64,000 bases of DNA from Mycolicibacterium chitae. GTDB lineage: Bacteria; Actinomycetota; Actinomycetes; Mycobacteriales; Mycobacteriaceae. The position numbers were made by a program, and so were the translations under genes. The notes under the pieces were generated by a model. It saw only the letters and a program-made list of their open reading frames with translations, did not search any database and was not told where the DNA came from. Every line of letters begins with the position of its first letter. The first letter of the stretch is position 1. This document shows positions 27,109-35,456 of the stretch, piece after piece. The stretch is from assembly GCF_900637205.1 (NCBI RefSeq), contig NZ_LR134355.1, positions 1 to 64,000 on the forward strand, given 5' to 3'.

Positions 27109-27341
27109 CGCCTGTCTCAGGTGTTCGTCGTACCAATCGGGGCAGTGACGCGGGCTGCCGCGTGTCGCGTCACTGTGTTATTTCCGCCCCATGGTATCGG
27201 CCTATCCAGGCCAAACGTCACCATAAGAACTCTGAGAATCGCGTTACAGCAGGTCAACGAAGGTTCGGTGGGTCCGAATCCGGGTGACCTCAGCGTTTGG
27301 AGAATGGGCCGCAGACCGTGATACGCTCCTCCGGTTGCCAC

Positions 27342-27424
27342 GGGCGAGTGGCGGAATGGCAGACGCGCTGGCTTCAGGTGCCAGTGTCCTTCGGGACGTG
27401 GGGGTTCAAGTCCCCCTTCGCCCA
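27342..27424 (+). tRNA. leuT: tRNA-Leu (CAG)
   Basis: A class-II tRNA of 83 bases: acceptor GGGCGAG pairs with TTCGCCC (one G-T), anticodon stem CTGGC/GCCAG around loop TTCAGGT with anticodon CAG at 27375-27377, variable arm TGTCCTTCGGGACG, T arm GGGGG-TTCAAGT-CCCCC. It is divergent from fhaA and marks the left border of the accessory block. Confidence 0.98.
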
Positions 27425-27454
27425 CAGTGAGCGGTTCTACGAGCTGCGACGCAG

Positions 27455-27485
27455 AGGTCACGAACTCATTTTGGGTTCGTGGCCT
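27455..27485 (+). terminator. Terminator after tRNA-Leu
   Basis: An 11-base stem, AGGTCACGAAC at 27455-27465 with GTTCGTGGCCT at 27475-27485 (one G-T pair), has a 9-base loop and is followed by TTGTGTTTG. It starts 31 bases after the tRNA and fits an intrinsic terminator. Confidence 0.75.
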
Positions 27486-27735
27486 TTGTGTTTGTGGGGA
27501 CCGAAGCGGCCTACCAGCTGCCCATCGGGTGCTTCACCCCGTGCGCACCGATTTCCCTAAAGATCTGCCGGCCTTGCTGGTCCTCGCCGGCGCCACGTAG
27601 ACCGCGCGCGTCGACATCCGAGGGACTCACCTAGCATGATCACCGCGGCCCGACGGACTTCCCAGGCGCCTATCTACCGGCGTGGACACGTCCCCACCCG
27701 CACGAATGTATTCGTGCTGCCCTGGGGAACTCGAC
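27486..27735. other. Gap between tRNA-Leu terminator and DUF2075 gene
   Basis: Together with the terminator this is a stretch of about 310 bases without a supported gene after tRNA-Leu. I saw no integrase, no copy of the tRNA 3' end and no clear direct repeat. It should hold the promoter of the DUF2075 gene; no motif stands out. Confidence 0.4.
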
Positions 27736-29664
27736 GTGACACTCATCCGGACGACCGCCGATCGGCTATCGGGGATGAAACCCGAGTCGCTGGTCGAGCA
27801 GATGCTGGAGCAGATGCTGTATCGAACCGGTCGTCGTGCAGCGCAGTCCGAACAGGCATCATGGAAGAAAAGTCTTCCGGTGCTGGCTGCCGACCTGGTC
27901 GACGCAGGGCTCGGCGAGGTCGAGATGCTGCTCGAATATCACCTTCCTCTTACGTCGCAACGCGCAGACGTTGTCCTCGCGGGTACACACCCGCGAACAG
28001 GTGAGGCCTCCTACGTCATCGTGGAGTTGAAGCAGTGGTCTTCTGCATACGCATTCGAAGGCGATCCCGAAATCGTCGAGGTGCCCGGGGTGCCGGGTGG
28101 ACCGCGGCTGCATCCGGTGATTCAAGTACGCGGCTACTGCGAGTACCTCAGCGATTTTGCCCGGGTGGTCGCAGACAATCCTGACGCCCTGGCCGGAGTT
28201 GCCTACCTCCACAATGCGTCGAATCCGACCTTGGTGAAAGACTTACTGGCAGTACCGCTATCGATCAGCGGCCGACTCTTCACGGCCAGTGACAGGGGTG
28301 CGCTGATCGACTTTCTTCAGTCGAGGCTCGCCCCAAGTCCCGGCCGCCACGCCGCCGACTTGCTGATCAACTCCCCAGTTGCGCCTTCCAAGCAGTTGCT
28401 GAGGCTCGCAGCGGCGGAGATCCGGGACCGGCCGCAGTTCCGGTTGATCGGAAATCAGCAACTGGCAGTCGATCTGGTGATGCACACCGTGGAACATGCA
28501 CGGGCCGGCAACACAAAGCGGGTCATCGTGGTGACGGGGGGACCAGGCAGCGGAAAGAGCGTGATCGCGTTGTCCCTGGTGGGGGAACTGGCCCGTCGTG
28601 GACGCACCGTCATCCATGCGACGGGGTCGCGTTCGTTCACTCAAACACTGCGTAAGGTTGCCGCTACGAGAGCCCCCAAGATCCGCGCGCTGTTCAAGTA
28701 CTTCAATCAGTTCATGTCGGCCGATCCCAACGGATTGGATGTGCTGATCATGGATGAAGCACACCGCATCCGGAAAACGTCGGTCGACCGCTACACCCGA
28801 GCAGAACTGCGGACAGATCGTCCACAAATCGACGAGCTCATCGCGGCCGCGCGTGTTCCGGTCTTTTTACTCGACGAGCACCAAGTCGTACGGCCAGGTG
28901 AGATGGGAACTCTGGAGCAGATCGAACGGCACGCGCAATCCTTGGGATTGGATTTCCAGCACGTTGCCCTCGGCGAGCAGTTCCGTTGTGGCGGAAGCGA
29001 AGAATACGTGCATTGGGTGGTAAGACTGTTGGGGCTTGCGGGGGAGGTGCCACCGGCGGTCTGGTCCGGTGATCCACAGTTCCAAGTCCTTCTCGCGGAA
29101 ACCCCCGAGGAAATGGAACACCACCTGACCAGTCAGATGCAGCGGGGATACACAGCACGCATCACGGCTGGGTACTGCTGGCCATGGAGCGACGCTCGTA
29201 AGGACGGCACATTTGTGTCCGACGTTCGTATCGGCTCATGGGCACGTCCGTGGAACAGCAAGAGCGACAGGCGGATAGGTGATGTACCGCCGAGCGCGCT
29301 GTGGGCTACTGACGAGGGTGGGTTCGGCCAGGTCGGTTGCATTTACACCGCCCAGGGCTTCGAGTATGACTGGAACGGCGTCATCCTCGGTCCCGACCTC
29401 GTATGGCGCAACGGCAAGTTTGTCACCGTGCGAGAGGCGAATAAGGACCCAGACTTCCGCAATCAAAAGACCGTTCCTGACAGTAGGTTCGATGTTCTGG
29501 TGCGGCACGTCTACAAGGTTCTGCTGACCCGCGGAATGATCGGCACCGTTATCTACTCCACCGACCGCGAGACACGGGAAGCGCTCCGCGCGCTCATCGA
29601 TAACGGTGAAGCCCGCAAGCATTTCGCTGTGCACGCACATGCGACGACGTTGGAGTCGTCGTAA
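27736..29664 (+). CDS. DUF2075 helicase-like ATPase with N-terminal nuclease-like domain
   Basis: A 642-residue protein from GTG 27736 (VTLIRTTADRLSGM), with GGGGAA upstream; an earlier in-frame GTG at 27682 is possible. Residues 60-110 look like a PD-(D/E)xK nuclease core: RADVVL with Asp78, then VIVELKQW with Glu97 and Lys99. The C-terminal two thirds are a DUF2075-type superfamily-1 ATPase with Walker A TGGPGSGKS (Lys274) and Walker B DVLIMDEAH (about 336-342), then a Gln-containing LLDEHQVVRPGE block and C-terminal IYTAQGFEYDWNGVI and LLTRGM. Such nuclease-helicase fusions are often found in defence islands. It converges on a DUF4268 gene 15 bases away. Defence is inference. Confidence 0.85.
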   Translation: MTLIRTTADRLSGMKPESLVEQMLEQMLYRTGRRAAQSEQASWKKSLPVLAADLVDAGLGEVEMLLEYHLPLTSQRADVVLAGTHPRTGEASYVIVELKQWSSAYAFEGDPEIVEVPGVPGGPRLHPVIQVRGYCEYLSDFARVVADNPDALAGVAYLHNASNPTLVKDLLAVPLSISGRLFTASDRGALIDFLQSRLAPSPGRHAADLLINSPVAPSKQLLRLAAAEIRDRPQFRLIGNQQLAVDLVMHTVEHARAGNTKRVIVVTGGPGSGKSVIALSLVGELARRGRTVIHATGSRSFTQTLRKVAATRAPKIRALFKYFNQFMSADPNGLDVLIMDEAHRIRKTSVDRYTRAELRTDRPQIDELIAAARVPVFLLDEHQVVRPGEMGTLEQIERHAQSLGLDFQHVALGEQFRCGGSEEYVHWVVRLLGLAGEVPPAVWSGDPQFQVLLAETPEEMEHHLTSQMQRGYTARITAGYCWPWSDARKDGTFVSDVRIGSWARPWNSKSDRRIGDVPPSALWATDEGGFGQVGCIYTAQGFEYDWNGVILGPDLVWRNGKFVTVREANKDPDFRNQKTVPDSRFDVLVRHVYKVLLTRGMIGTVIYSTDRETREALRALIDNGEARKHFAVHAHATTLESS

Positions 29665-29679
29665 CTGAGCTCAATGGGG

Positions 29680-30639
29680 CTACCGGAATGCGGTGGCACC
29701 GCCGACCGCTTCGAAAGCCCTCCGAAAACGCCCCAGCCATTCGATGATCCAATCGATCATGGCCGGCCACTGATCGACTTCGTCCACGGAAGGAAAGGGT
29801 GACGTCACGAAGATGGCGGCGCCCTTGCGGCCGGGCTTGTCATCCCACTCGGCCGATTCGCCCAGCGTCGACTCGAAGAGCTCTTGCTGCGCCGCAATCT
29901 GTTCGAAGTTGGCTTCGTTGATTTCAGATTTGGGACTGTTGAAGTAGAGCTGGACCCGCAGCCCGGTCGTGGTGAACGAGATGTTGTAGACGATGGCGCC
30001 GTGACCTGTCGGCAAGTCGTACCAGCTGTTGGGCGTGGTCGCTTTCGCGCGGGTCCACCCAGGATGCTCGGCCGCGATGTGGGACAAGAACTGCTCCCAG
30101 AACTCCCAATACAGCTTCGAGCGTCCCGCCAACTCGCTGGCGGCCGTCGTCACCGCTTTCACGCGCTTTTCCCAGTCATTGGGCTGCGCCACGAGTTTGA
30201 AGTTCGGAGCCGGTGCGGAATCACCGATCTTGACGACTTGGATCTCGACCCCGAAGAACCGCACGTCGGGATCGGTGTGCTCGTTGAGCCAATCCAGAGC
30301 GGCTCGGTGCTCGGCACGAAAGCCGGTGGTGATCCAGACGATCGTACGGGGGTCGGTGCCGGCCGCATACGTCAGGATCTGTCCGAGATGACCATGATCG
30401 GACTGCTCGAGCTGGTTCTCGACGATCACGACGCTCTCGTCGGAGAGATCGCGGCCCAACAGGTCCAGTGAGAAGCCGCCGACGGGATGTTCGGCGATCT
30501 CGAGCTCGAGGTCCATCCCGAGCAAATCCGACAACACGTCGACGTTCCCCAGCAGCCACGGGGTGAAGGCGTGAGCTTCGTGCGGCCAGACCTCCCGCGG
30601 ATGCACGCCGACGAGTCGGCCGAGGTGTACTTCGGTCAC
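29680..30639 (-). CDS. DUF4268 domain protein, nuclease-like
   Basis: A 319-residue soluble protein. The N-terminal half resembles a PD-(D/E)xK-like fold: Asp59 in GGFSLDLLGRD, then VVIVENQLEQSDHGHLGQ with Glu74 and Gln76 where Glu-x-Lys is usual. The C-terminal half is the DUF4268 region (YWEFWEQFLSHIAAEHP, then YDLPTGHGAIVYNISFTTTG and RVQLYF). Proteins of this type are widespread, sporadic and often near restriction or other mobile genes; no function is established. It is convergent with the DUF2075 gene, and both lie between tRNA-Leu and transporter genes. A 285-base gap with no visible gene precedes its start. Confidence 0.8.
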   Translation of the reverse strand: MTEVHLGRLVGVHPREVWPHEAHAFTPWLLGNVDVLSDLLGMDLELEIAEHPVGGFSLDLLGRDLSDESVVIVENQLEQSDHGHLGQILTYAAGTDPRTIVWITTGFRAEHRAALDWLNEHTDPDVRFFGVEIQVVKIGDSAPAPNFKLVAQPNDWEKRVKAVTTAASELAGRSKLYWEFWEQFLSHIAAEHPGWTRAKATTPNSWYDLPTGHGAIVYNISFTTTGLRVQLYFNSPKSEINEANFEQIAAQQELFESTLGESAEWDDKPGRKGAAIFVTSPFPSVDEVDQWPAMIDWIIEWLGRFRRAFEAVGGATAFR

Positions 30640-30924
30640 GATCCTCCTGTCCGCCCCGGGCGATGACGGTGATAGCCGGCACCATACCCAGACGGTCCGA
30701 CGAGATACTCCGTTCGGACGCGTTTTTCGTCAGATCGCCGCACTGTGCTGTCGCCACTCCGTCCACGGCGAACCGCAGGAGCTACCAGACGCGCCAAGCG
30801 CAGTCAACGGTCGGATTCGTCCCGATTCAATAGGTGGCTCCCGAGCAAGCCGACCCCGATGATGGCGACGTTCAAATTCTCGACGGGTGCGTGGTCCGGA
30901 CCGTCCGGCTAGGAGGTTCCGATC

Positions 30925-31812
30925 ATGAGTGTGACCGCGCAGGCACTCGCGCCGCCGGTGGACGAGGAGACGCCCGCGGAGTCGCCCGCCGCCCAGCGCC
31001 GCGGCGCAGATCTGCTCCAGCGCTTCGGTGGACGGGTACTCGCGCTCGCCGCATTTCTCACCCTGTGGTGGGCGGTCACCGCCGCCGGCCTCATCCAGCC
31101 GCTGTTCCTGCCCTCACCGGCGGCAGTCTGGCACGCCTTCGTCCAGGCCAACACGTGGCACCCGATCGCCCCCGGCGTGGACCGACTCGTCCAGGGCGAA
31201 CAGGGGTACTTCCTCTGGGAGCATCTGCTCGCGAGCTGCCAACGGATCGGGGCGGGAGTGGGGGCGGCCATCGTCGTCGGCCCGCTCCTCGGGTTCGCGA
31301 TGGGAATGTGGCGGCCGCTCAACAGGATTATCGAGCCGTATCTGAACTTCCTGCGGGCGTTGCCGCCGCTCGGCTACATCGGCTTGCTCATCGTGTGGTT
31401 CGGGATCGGCGACACCTCGAAGATCTGGCTGCTGTTCCTCGCCGCGTTCCCGGCCATCACGATCGCCACCGTCAGCGGCGTGCACGCCGTGCCCCGGGAC
31501 CACATCAACGCCGTTCGATCACTCGGTGCCAACCGGCGCCAGGTCCTCACCCACGTCGTCCTGCCGTCGACCGCCCCCGAGGTGCTCACCGGCATCCGGA
31601 TCGCCGTCGGCTTCGCCTGGACCACCGTGGTCGCGGCCGAACTCAACAACGGAATTCCCGGTATCGGCGGCCTGGCCTATCTGTCTGGCACACAACTCAA
31701 TACGCCGCTGACGATCGCCTGCATCATCGTCATCGGGATCACCGCGCTCCTGCTGGACGCGCTCATCAAGTGGATCGGCCTACTGGCCGTGCCTTGGAAA
31801 GGAAAGTCGTGA
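30925..31812 (+). CDS. ABC transporter permease, taurine/sulfonate type (TauC/SsuC family)
   Basis: A 295-residue inner-membrane permease with about six membrane segments and the BPD_transp_1 signature in the region INAVRSLGANRRQVLTHVVL (EAA loop, residues 192-211). AGGAGG at 30911-30916 serves ATG 30925. It is the first gene of a tightly overlapping three-gene importer: its stop overlaps the binding-protein start. TauC/SsuC-type importers take up alkanesulfonates, taurine or similar small organic anions; no desulfonating enzyme lies nearby, so the substrate is not fixed. Confidence 0.9.
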   Translation: MSVTAQALAPPVDEETPAESPAAQRRGADLLQRFGGRVLALAAFLTLWWAVTAAGLIQPLFLPSPAAVWHAFVQANTWHPIAPGVDRLVQGEQGYFLWEHLLASCQRIGAGVGAAIVVGPLLGFAMGMWRPLNRIIEPYLNFLRALPPLGYIGLLIVWFGIGDTSKIWLLFLAAFPAITIATVSGVHAVPRDHINAVRSLGANRRQVLTHVVLPSTAPEVLTGIRIAVGFAWTTVVAAELNNGIPGIGGLAYLSGTQLNTPLTIACIIVIGITALLLDALIKWIGLLAVPWKGKS

Positions 31813-32867
31813 AGCGATCAGTCCTGTTCGTCTCCGCCGCCGTCGCGCTGGTCACCGTCGTAGCGGGCTGCACGGAGTCGGGGCGCGACACCTCGGCGCG
31901 CGCGGAAAACACGGCGGCACAGGACTGCCCGTTCGAGGTCGACGAATCCGTCACCACCACCGCCCGCATCGCCTACCAGGACATCCCCAACGGTGACCTG
32001 CTCGTCAAGGACAGCGGTGTGCTGGAGGCGTGCCTGCCGAATGCCACCATCACCTGGAACCGCTTCGCCTCCGGCGGAGATGTGGTGCAGGCCTTCGGTT
32101 CCGGCAGCGCCGATCTCGGACTGATGGGCTCCAGCCCCGCCACCAAGGCCCTGTCGGCACCACTGAACATCGACATGCAAGTAATCTGGATCCACGACGT
32201 GATCGGCGCCGCCGAATCACTGGTGGTGCGCGATCCCGCCGTCACGTCGGTCGAACAACTCGCCGGCAAGAAGATCGCCACCCCGTTCGGTTCGACGGCC
32301 CACTACAGTCTGCTGGCCGCACTGCAGCGGGCCGGGATCGAGGACCAGGTGACATTGATCAACCTGGCGCCCGACGCGACCACCGCGGCGTGGCAGAGCG
32401 GCGAGATCGACGGCACCTGGATCTGGGAACCCACGCTCTCTGAGTTGACCGACGGGCACGTGCTGCTCACCAGTGCCGACACCGCCGCCCAAGGGGTTCC
32501 CACATTCGACGTCGCCGGGGCCACCGGCGAATTCATCGAGGCCAACCCCGAATTCCTCGAGACCTGGACGCGCGCCCAGGACTGGGCCGTCCAGCAACTG
32601 CTCGATTCACCCGACGAAGCGTCCGTCGGCCTGGCCGTACAGCTGGGGATCACCCCGGAGCAGGCCCGTACCCAGGCCGAAGGGCTCCAGTTCTTGCGCG
32701 CCTCCGAGCAGGCCTCGACCGAGTATCTCGGCGGTGGCCTCGCCGAGGACCTGCAGGCCAATGCGGAGTTCCTGCTGAGTCAGGGTGAGGTCACCGGGGT
32801 CAGCGCCCCAGAGGTCTACCGCGACGGTGTGTACGTCGACGCCGCCAAAGCGGTCGCGGAGCCGTGA
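31809..32867 (+). CDS. ABC transporter substrate-binding lipoprotein, taurine/sulfonate type
   Basis: A 352-residue lipoprotein beginning at GTG 31809 in a GTGA overlap with the permease stop. The signal peptide ends with the lipobox VVAGC. The mature part matches the TauA/SsuA/NMT1-type fold: TTARIAYQDIPNGDLLVKDSGVLE, VQAFGSGSADLGLMGSSPAT, LAGKKIATPFGSTAHYSLLAAL and AAWQSGEIDGTWIWEPTLSEL. This part would capture the substrate outside the membrane. The gene order permease, binding protein, ATPase is less usual than tauABC. Confidence 0.9.
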   Translation: MKRSVLFVSAAVALVTVVAGCTESGRDTSARAENTAAQDCPFEVDESVTTTARIAYQDIPNGDLLVKDSGVLEACLPNATITWNRFASGGDVVQAFGSGSADLGLMGSSPATKALSAPLNIDMQVIWIHDVIGAAESLVVRDPAVTSVEQLAGKKIATPFGSTAHYSLLAALQRAGIEDQVTLINLAPDATTAAWQSGEIDGTWIWEPTLSELTDGHVLLTSADTAAQGVPTFDVAGATGEFIEANPEFLETWTRAQDWAVQQLLDSPDEASVGLAVQLGITPEQARTQAEGLQFLRASEQASTEYLGGGLAEDLQANAEFLLSQGEVTGVSAPEVYRDGVYVDAAKAVAEP

Positions 32868-33661
32868 CCGAGCCGACGACGGCGCCCGACCGGGTGGTGT
32901 TCGCCGGGGTCTCGAAGTCGTACGGGACCGGTGCCGAGGCGGTGCGGGCGCTGAGCACCACCGACCTCGTCATCGAACCGGGCGAATTCGTCTGCCTGGT
33001 CGGACCTTCCGGTTGCGGGAAGACCACGTTGATGCAAATGCTCGCCGGGTTCGAGCGGCCCACCAGCGGGACCATCACGATCGGCGGCGAACCCGTCACC
33101 GGACCCGCACCCGAGCGCGGCGTCGTCTTCCAGAAGCCCAACCTCTTCCCATGGAAGTCGGTGCGCGCCAACGTCGAACTGGGACCGCGGCTGCGCGGCG
33201 TCGCGAAACAGGACCGGCGCGCACAGGCCACCGCCATCCTCGGCAAGATCGGCTTGGCCGAGTTCGCCGACCGCCGCACCTACGAGCTTTCCGGCGGCAT
33301 GCAGCAGCGGGCGCAGATCGCGCGGGTCCTGGTCAATGAGCCCCGGATCATCCTGATGGACGAACCGTTCGGCGCCGTCGATGCCCTCACCCGGGAGAAG
33401 CTGCAACTCGAACTGCTCGACATCTGGCGGGAGCACCATCGCACGGTGCTGTTCGTCACGCACAGCGTCGAGGAAGCGGTCCTGCTCGGCACCAGGGTGC
33501 TCGTGATGAGTGCCCGGCCCGGCCGGATCCAGCAGGACGTCACGGTCACGTTCCCCGAGGACGGCGCACCCGAGGGCCGGTCGTCGGCGGTACGTACGTC
33601 GCAGGCGTTCGTTGACTACAAGGAGAAGATCGCGAGCGCGATCTACCACGCCCACCGCTGA
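32864..33661 (+). CDS. ABC transporter ATP-binding protein, taurine/sulfonate type
   Basis: A 265-residue ATPase, third gene of the importer, starting at GTG 32864 in another GTGA overlap. Walker A is GPSGCGKTT, the Q-loop is VVFQKPNLFPW, the ABC signature is ELSGGMQQRAQIAR, Walker B is ILMDEPFGAVD and the switch His is in VTHSVEEAV. These residues and the FPW after the Q-loop fit the TauB/SsuB family. It powers uptake by the preceding permease. Confidence 0.93.
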   Translation: MTEPTTAPDRVVFAGVSKSYGTGAEAVRALSTTDLVIEPGEFVCLVGPSGCGKTTLMQMLAGFERPTSGTITIGGEPVTGPAPERGVVFQKPNLFPWKSVRANVELGPRLRGVAKQDRRAQATAILGKIGLAEFADRRTYELSGGMQQRAQIARVLVNEPRIILMDEPFGAVDALTREKLQLELLDIWREHHRTVLFVTHSVEEAVLLGTRVLVMSARPGRIQQDVTVTFPEDGAPEGRSSAVRTSQAFVDYKEKIASAIYHAHR

Positions 33662-33671
33662 ACGGGCGTGG

Positions 33672-34439
33672 TCAGGATTGCGGGCTTGGTCCCGAATCCT
33701 CACCGACCCCGTGCGGGTGATCCTCCAACCATCGGCAAGCATCCTCGGCGGCCCGTTCCAGGGCGCGCCTTTCGCCGAAGAAGGCTGCCGCACCGCCGAT
33801 CCCGGGCAGCATCGCCAGATAGCGCAGCGGTTTACGCGGGTGCGGACGTTTGGCGATCTCATCGCCGATGGCGTCGAACAGCCCCGCAAGCTGCCAGAGT
33901 GCCTTCGCCACACCAAGCGGCGTGCGGGGGAGCGGTTCTAACTGGAGATGCTCGCCGCACTCCACGCCGGACAAGTCGCGCTCGCAGAGCACCTCGGCCA
34001 GCATGCGCACCTGGGTGTCCAGGTTGGTGACGCCGAGTTCGCGGGCCACCGCGCACAGCACGATGGCCTGGTTGACGAAACCCAACAGGTCCTGGATCGG
34101 CAGCCCCCGAGCCAGCGCGCCGAACACACCGGGAGACGCCACCACCACGGTGTTCAGCGTGCCGACGCGCCGGACCCACCACCGGATGCGAGCGGCGGTA
34201 TCGAGGTTGTCCCAGCCGCGAGTACCCGGCACGTCGGCCACGCTCAGTGCCCACGAGAGACCGTCGGCGACCTTGTCGAGCGGTCCGTCATCGAGATCGG
34301 TGTCGCGGCGCTTCAATCCCAGGGGGTCAGTGCCGTACAAGACGTCGAGCAGCGGATTGATGATCCCGACCGCGCGTTCCAACGCGTCGGCCACATCGGC
34401 ATCGCTGAGTGTCACCTCGGGGGTGGGCAAAAGGTTCAC
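33672..34439 (-). CDS. Hypothetical protein, unrecognised family
   Basis: A 255-residue protein, converging on the importer ATPase 10 bases away and divergent from the rpiR-type gene. The start is taken as GTG 34439 (VNLLPTPEVTLSDADVADAL); a TTG 78 bases upstream would add a tail unlike a real N-terminus. The protein looks helical and mostly soluble, with a moderately hydrophobic stretch near GTLNTVVVASPGVFGALARG and another near RYLAMLPGIGGAAAFFG. I recognise no motif and assign no function. Codon use is that of the host. Confidence 0.65.
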   Translation of the reverse strand: MNLLPTPEVTLSDADVADALERAVGIINPLLDVLYGTDPLGLKRRDTDLDDGPLDKVADGLSWALSVADVPGTRGWDNLDTAARIRWWVRRVGTLNTVVVASPGVFGALARGLPIQDLLGFVNQAIVLCAVARELGVTNLDTQVRMLAEVLCERDLSGVECGEHLQLEPLPRTPLGVAKALWQLAGLFDAIGDEIAKRPHPRKPLRYLAMLPGIGGAAAFFGERRALERAAEDACRWLEDHPHGVGEDSGPSPQS

Positions 34440-34579
34440 CGCTTCATGATGGCCCAATCCGCGAGTGCCCGGTGCCGCGGAGGGGCCCTCGTCGTCGCCG
34501 CGATGCACTTCTGGCAAACAGCACGTGAACTTGCAAGACTTGCGGGAGTTGCAAGCAAGATTGCGGATACGGTCGCGGC

Positions 34580-35413
34580 GTGCTCATCACCGAACTCGTT
34601 GCGAGCTGCGGACATCGGCTCACCGCCAACGACCGTCGGCTGATCGCAGTCCTGCAGTCACAGCCGGCGGACGCCTCCTTCTGGGTGGCTTCGGACCTCA
34701 CCGATCCGCTCGGGTTACATCAGTCGGCGGCGACCCGACTCGCGCAGCGCCTGGGCTTCGCCGGTTACCCGGACCTGCGCGACGCCTTGCGCCAGGACTA
34801 CATGACCGGCGAGGGGCCCGCACAACGGCTGCGCGGCCGCCTGGACCGCCATCCGGACCACGACGTGATCCGCGGTTTCGTGGACGACGAACTCGACGCG
34901 CTGACCGAACTGACTCGCCACGTCACCCAAGCGCAGCTCGACGAGATCGCCGTCAAGATCATTGCGGCCGAACAGGTCTATGTCTTCGGGCAAGGAAACG
35001 CCACGGTCCTCGTGGACCTGATGAGCCGCCGGCTGCATCGCTTCGGGATCCGGGTCACCACCCTCGTCGGATCGCGGCGCGATGTCGCTGAACGGGTCTC
35101 GAGCTTGACGAGTGCGGACCTGTTGCTGGCGTTCGCCTTCCGTCGGCTGCCCGCGCTGCTGCCGCCGCTCCTGACCATCGCCGCCGAAGCCGACTGCTGC
35201 AGCGTCGTCATCACCGACACGCTGCTGTCGATGTCGCCACGCCCGGACATCCTGGTCGCCGCACCCCGAGGGCGCGGCGACGAATTCCTCTCCCTGACAG
35301 TGCCCATGGCGATCGGTAATGCACTGGTGCTGACCATCGCTCGCCGCCAACCCGACGAAGCCAACCGTTCCCTCGACAAACTCGCCGACCTGCTCGACCG
35401 GCTCGACGCCTGA
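34580..35413 (+). CDS. MurR/RpiR family transcriptional regulator
   Basis: A 277-residue regulator with an N-terminal RpiR helix-turn-helix (residues 1-75, LTANDRRLIAVLQSQPADAS then HQSAATRLAQRLGFAGYPDL) and a C-terminal SIS domain (about 125-260, IIAAEQVYVFGQGNATVLVD and VVITDTLLSMSPRPDI), which binds phosphosugars or similar effectors. It lies 43 bases ahead of a four-gene run encoding an importer and a phosphatase, all on the same strand, so it probably controls that operon. The effector is unknown; a phosphorylated metabolite is the family expectation. Confidence 0.9.
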   Translation: MLITELVASCGHRLTANDRRLIAVLQSQPADASFWVASDLTDPLGLHQSAATRLAQRLGFAGYPDLRDALRQDYMTGEGPAQRLRGRLDRHPDHDVIRGFVDDELDALTELTRHVTQAQLDEIAVKIIAAEQVYVFGQGNATVLVDLMSRRLHRFGIRVTTLVGSRRDVAERVSSLTSADLLLAFAFRRLPALLPPLLTIAAEADCCSVVITDTLLSMSPRPDILVAAPRGRGDEFLSLTVPMAIGNALVLTIARRQPDEANRSLDKLADLLDRLDA

Positions 35414-35456
35414 GCCGTCCCACCGCACCCCAAATACGGATAACCGGAGGATCGTC

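Noticed and set aside
27425..27735. Integrase attachment site after tRNA-Leu
   Set aside because: I found no second copy of the tRNA 3' end and no integrase gene in the window.
29643..29662. Short inverted repeat ACGACG/CGTCGT at the DUF2075 3' end
   Set aside because: Only 6 bases, inside the coding sequence and without T-run; too weak for a terminator.
30858..30912. A 17-codon leader peptide ahead of the sulfonate-type importer
   Set aside because: It contains no Cys run or other regulatory codons and its stop merely precedes the permease ribosome site; evidence too thin.
30834..31808. In-frame N-terminal extension of the binding protein across the permease gene
   Set aside because: The part before 31809 is a shadow of the permease; a signal peptide with lipobox begins exactly at GTG 31809.
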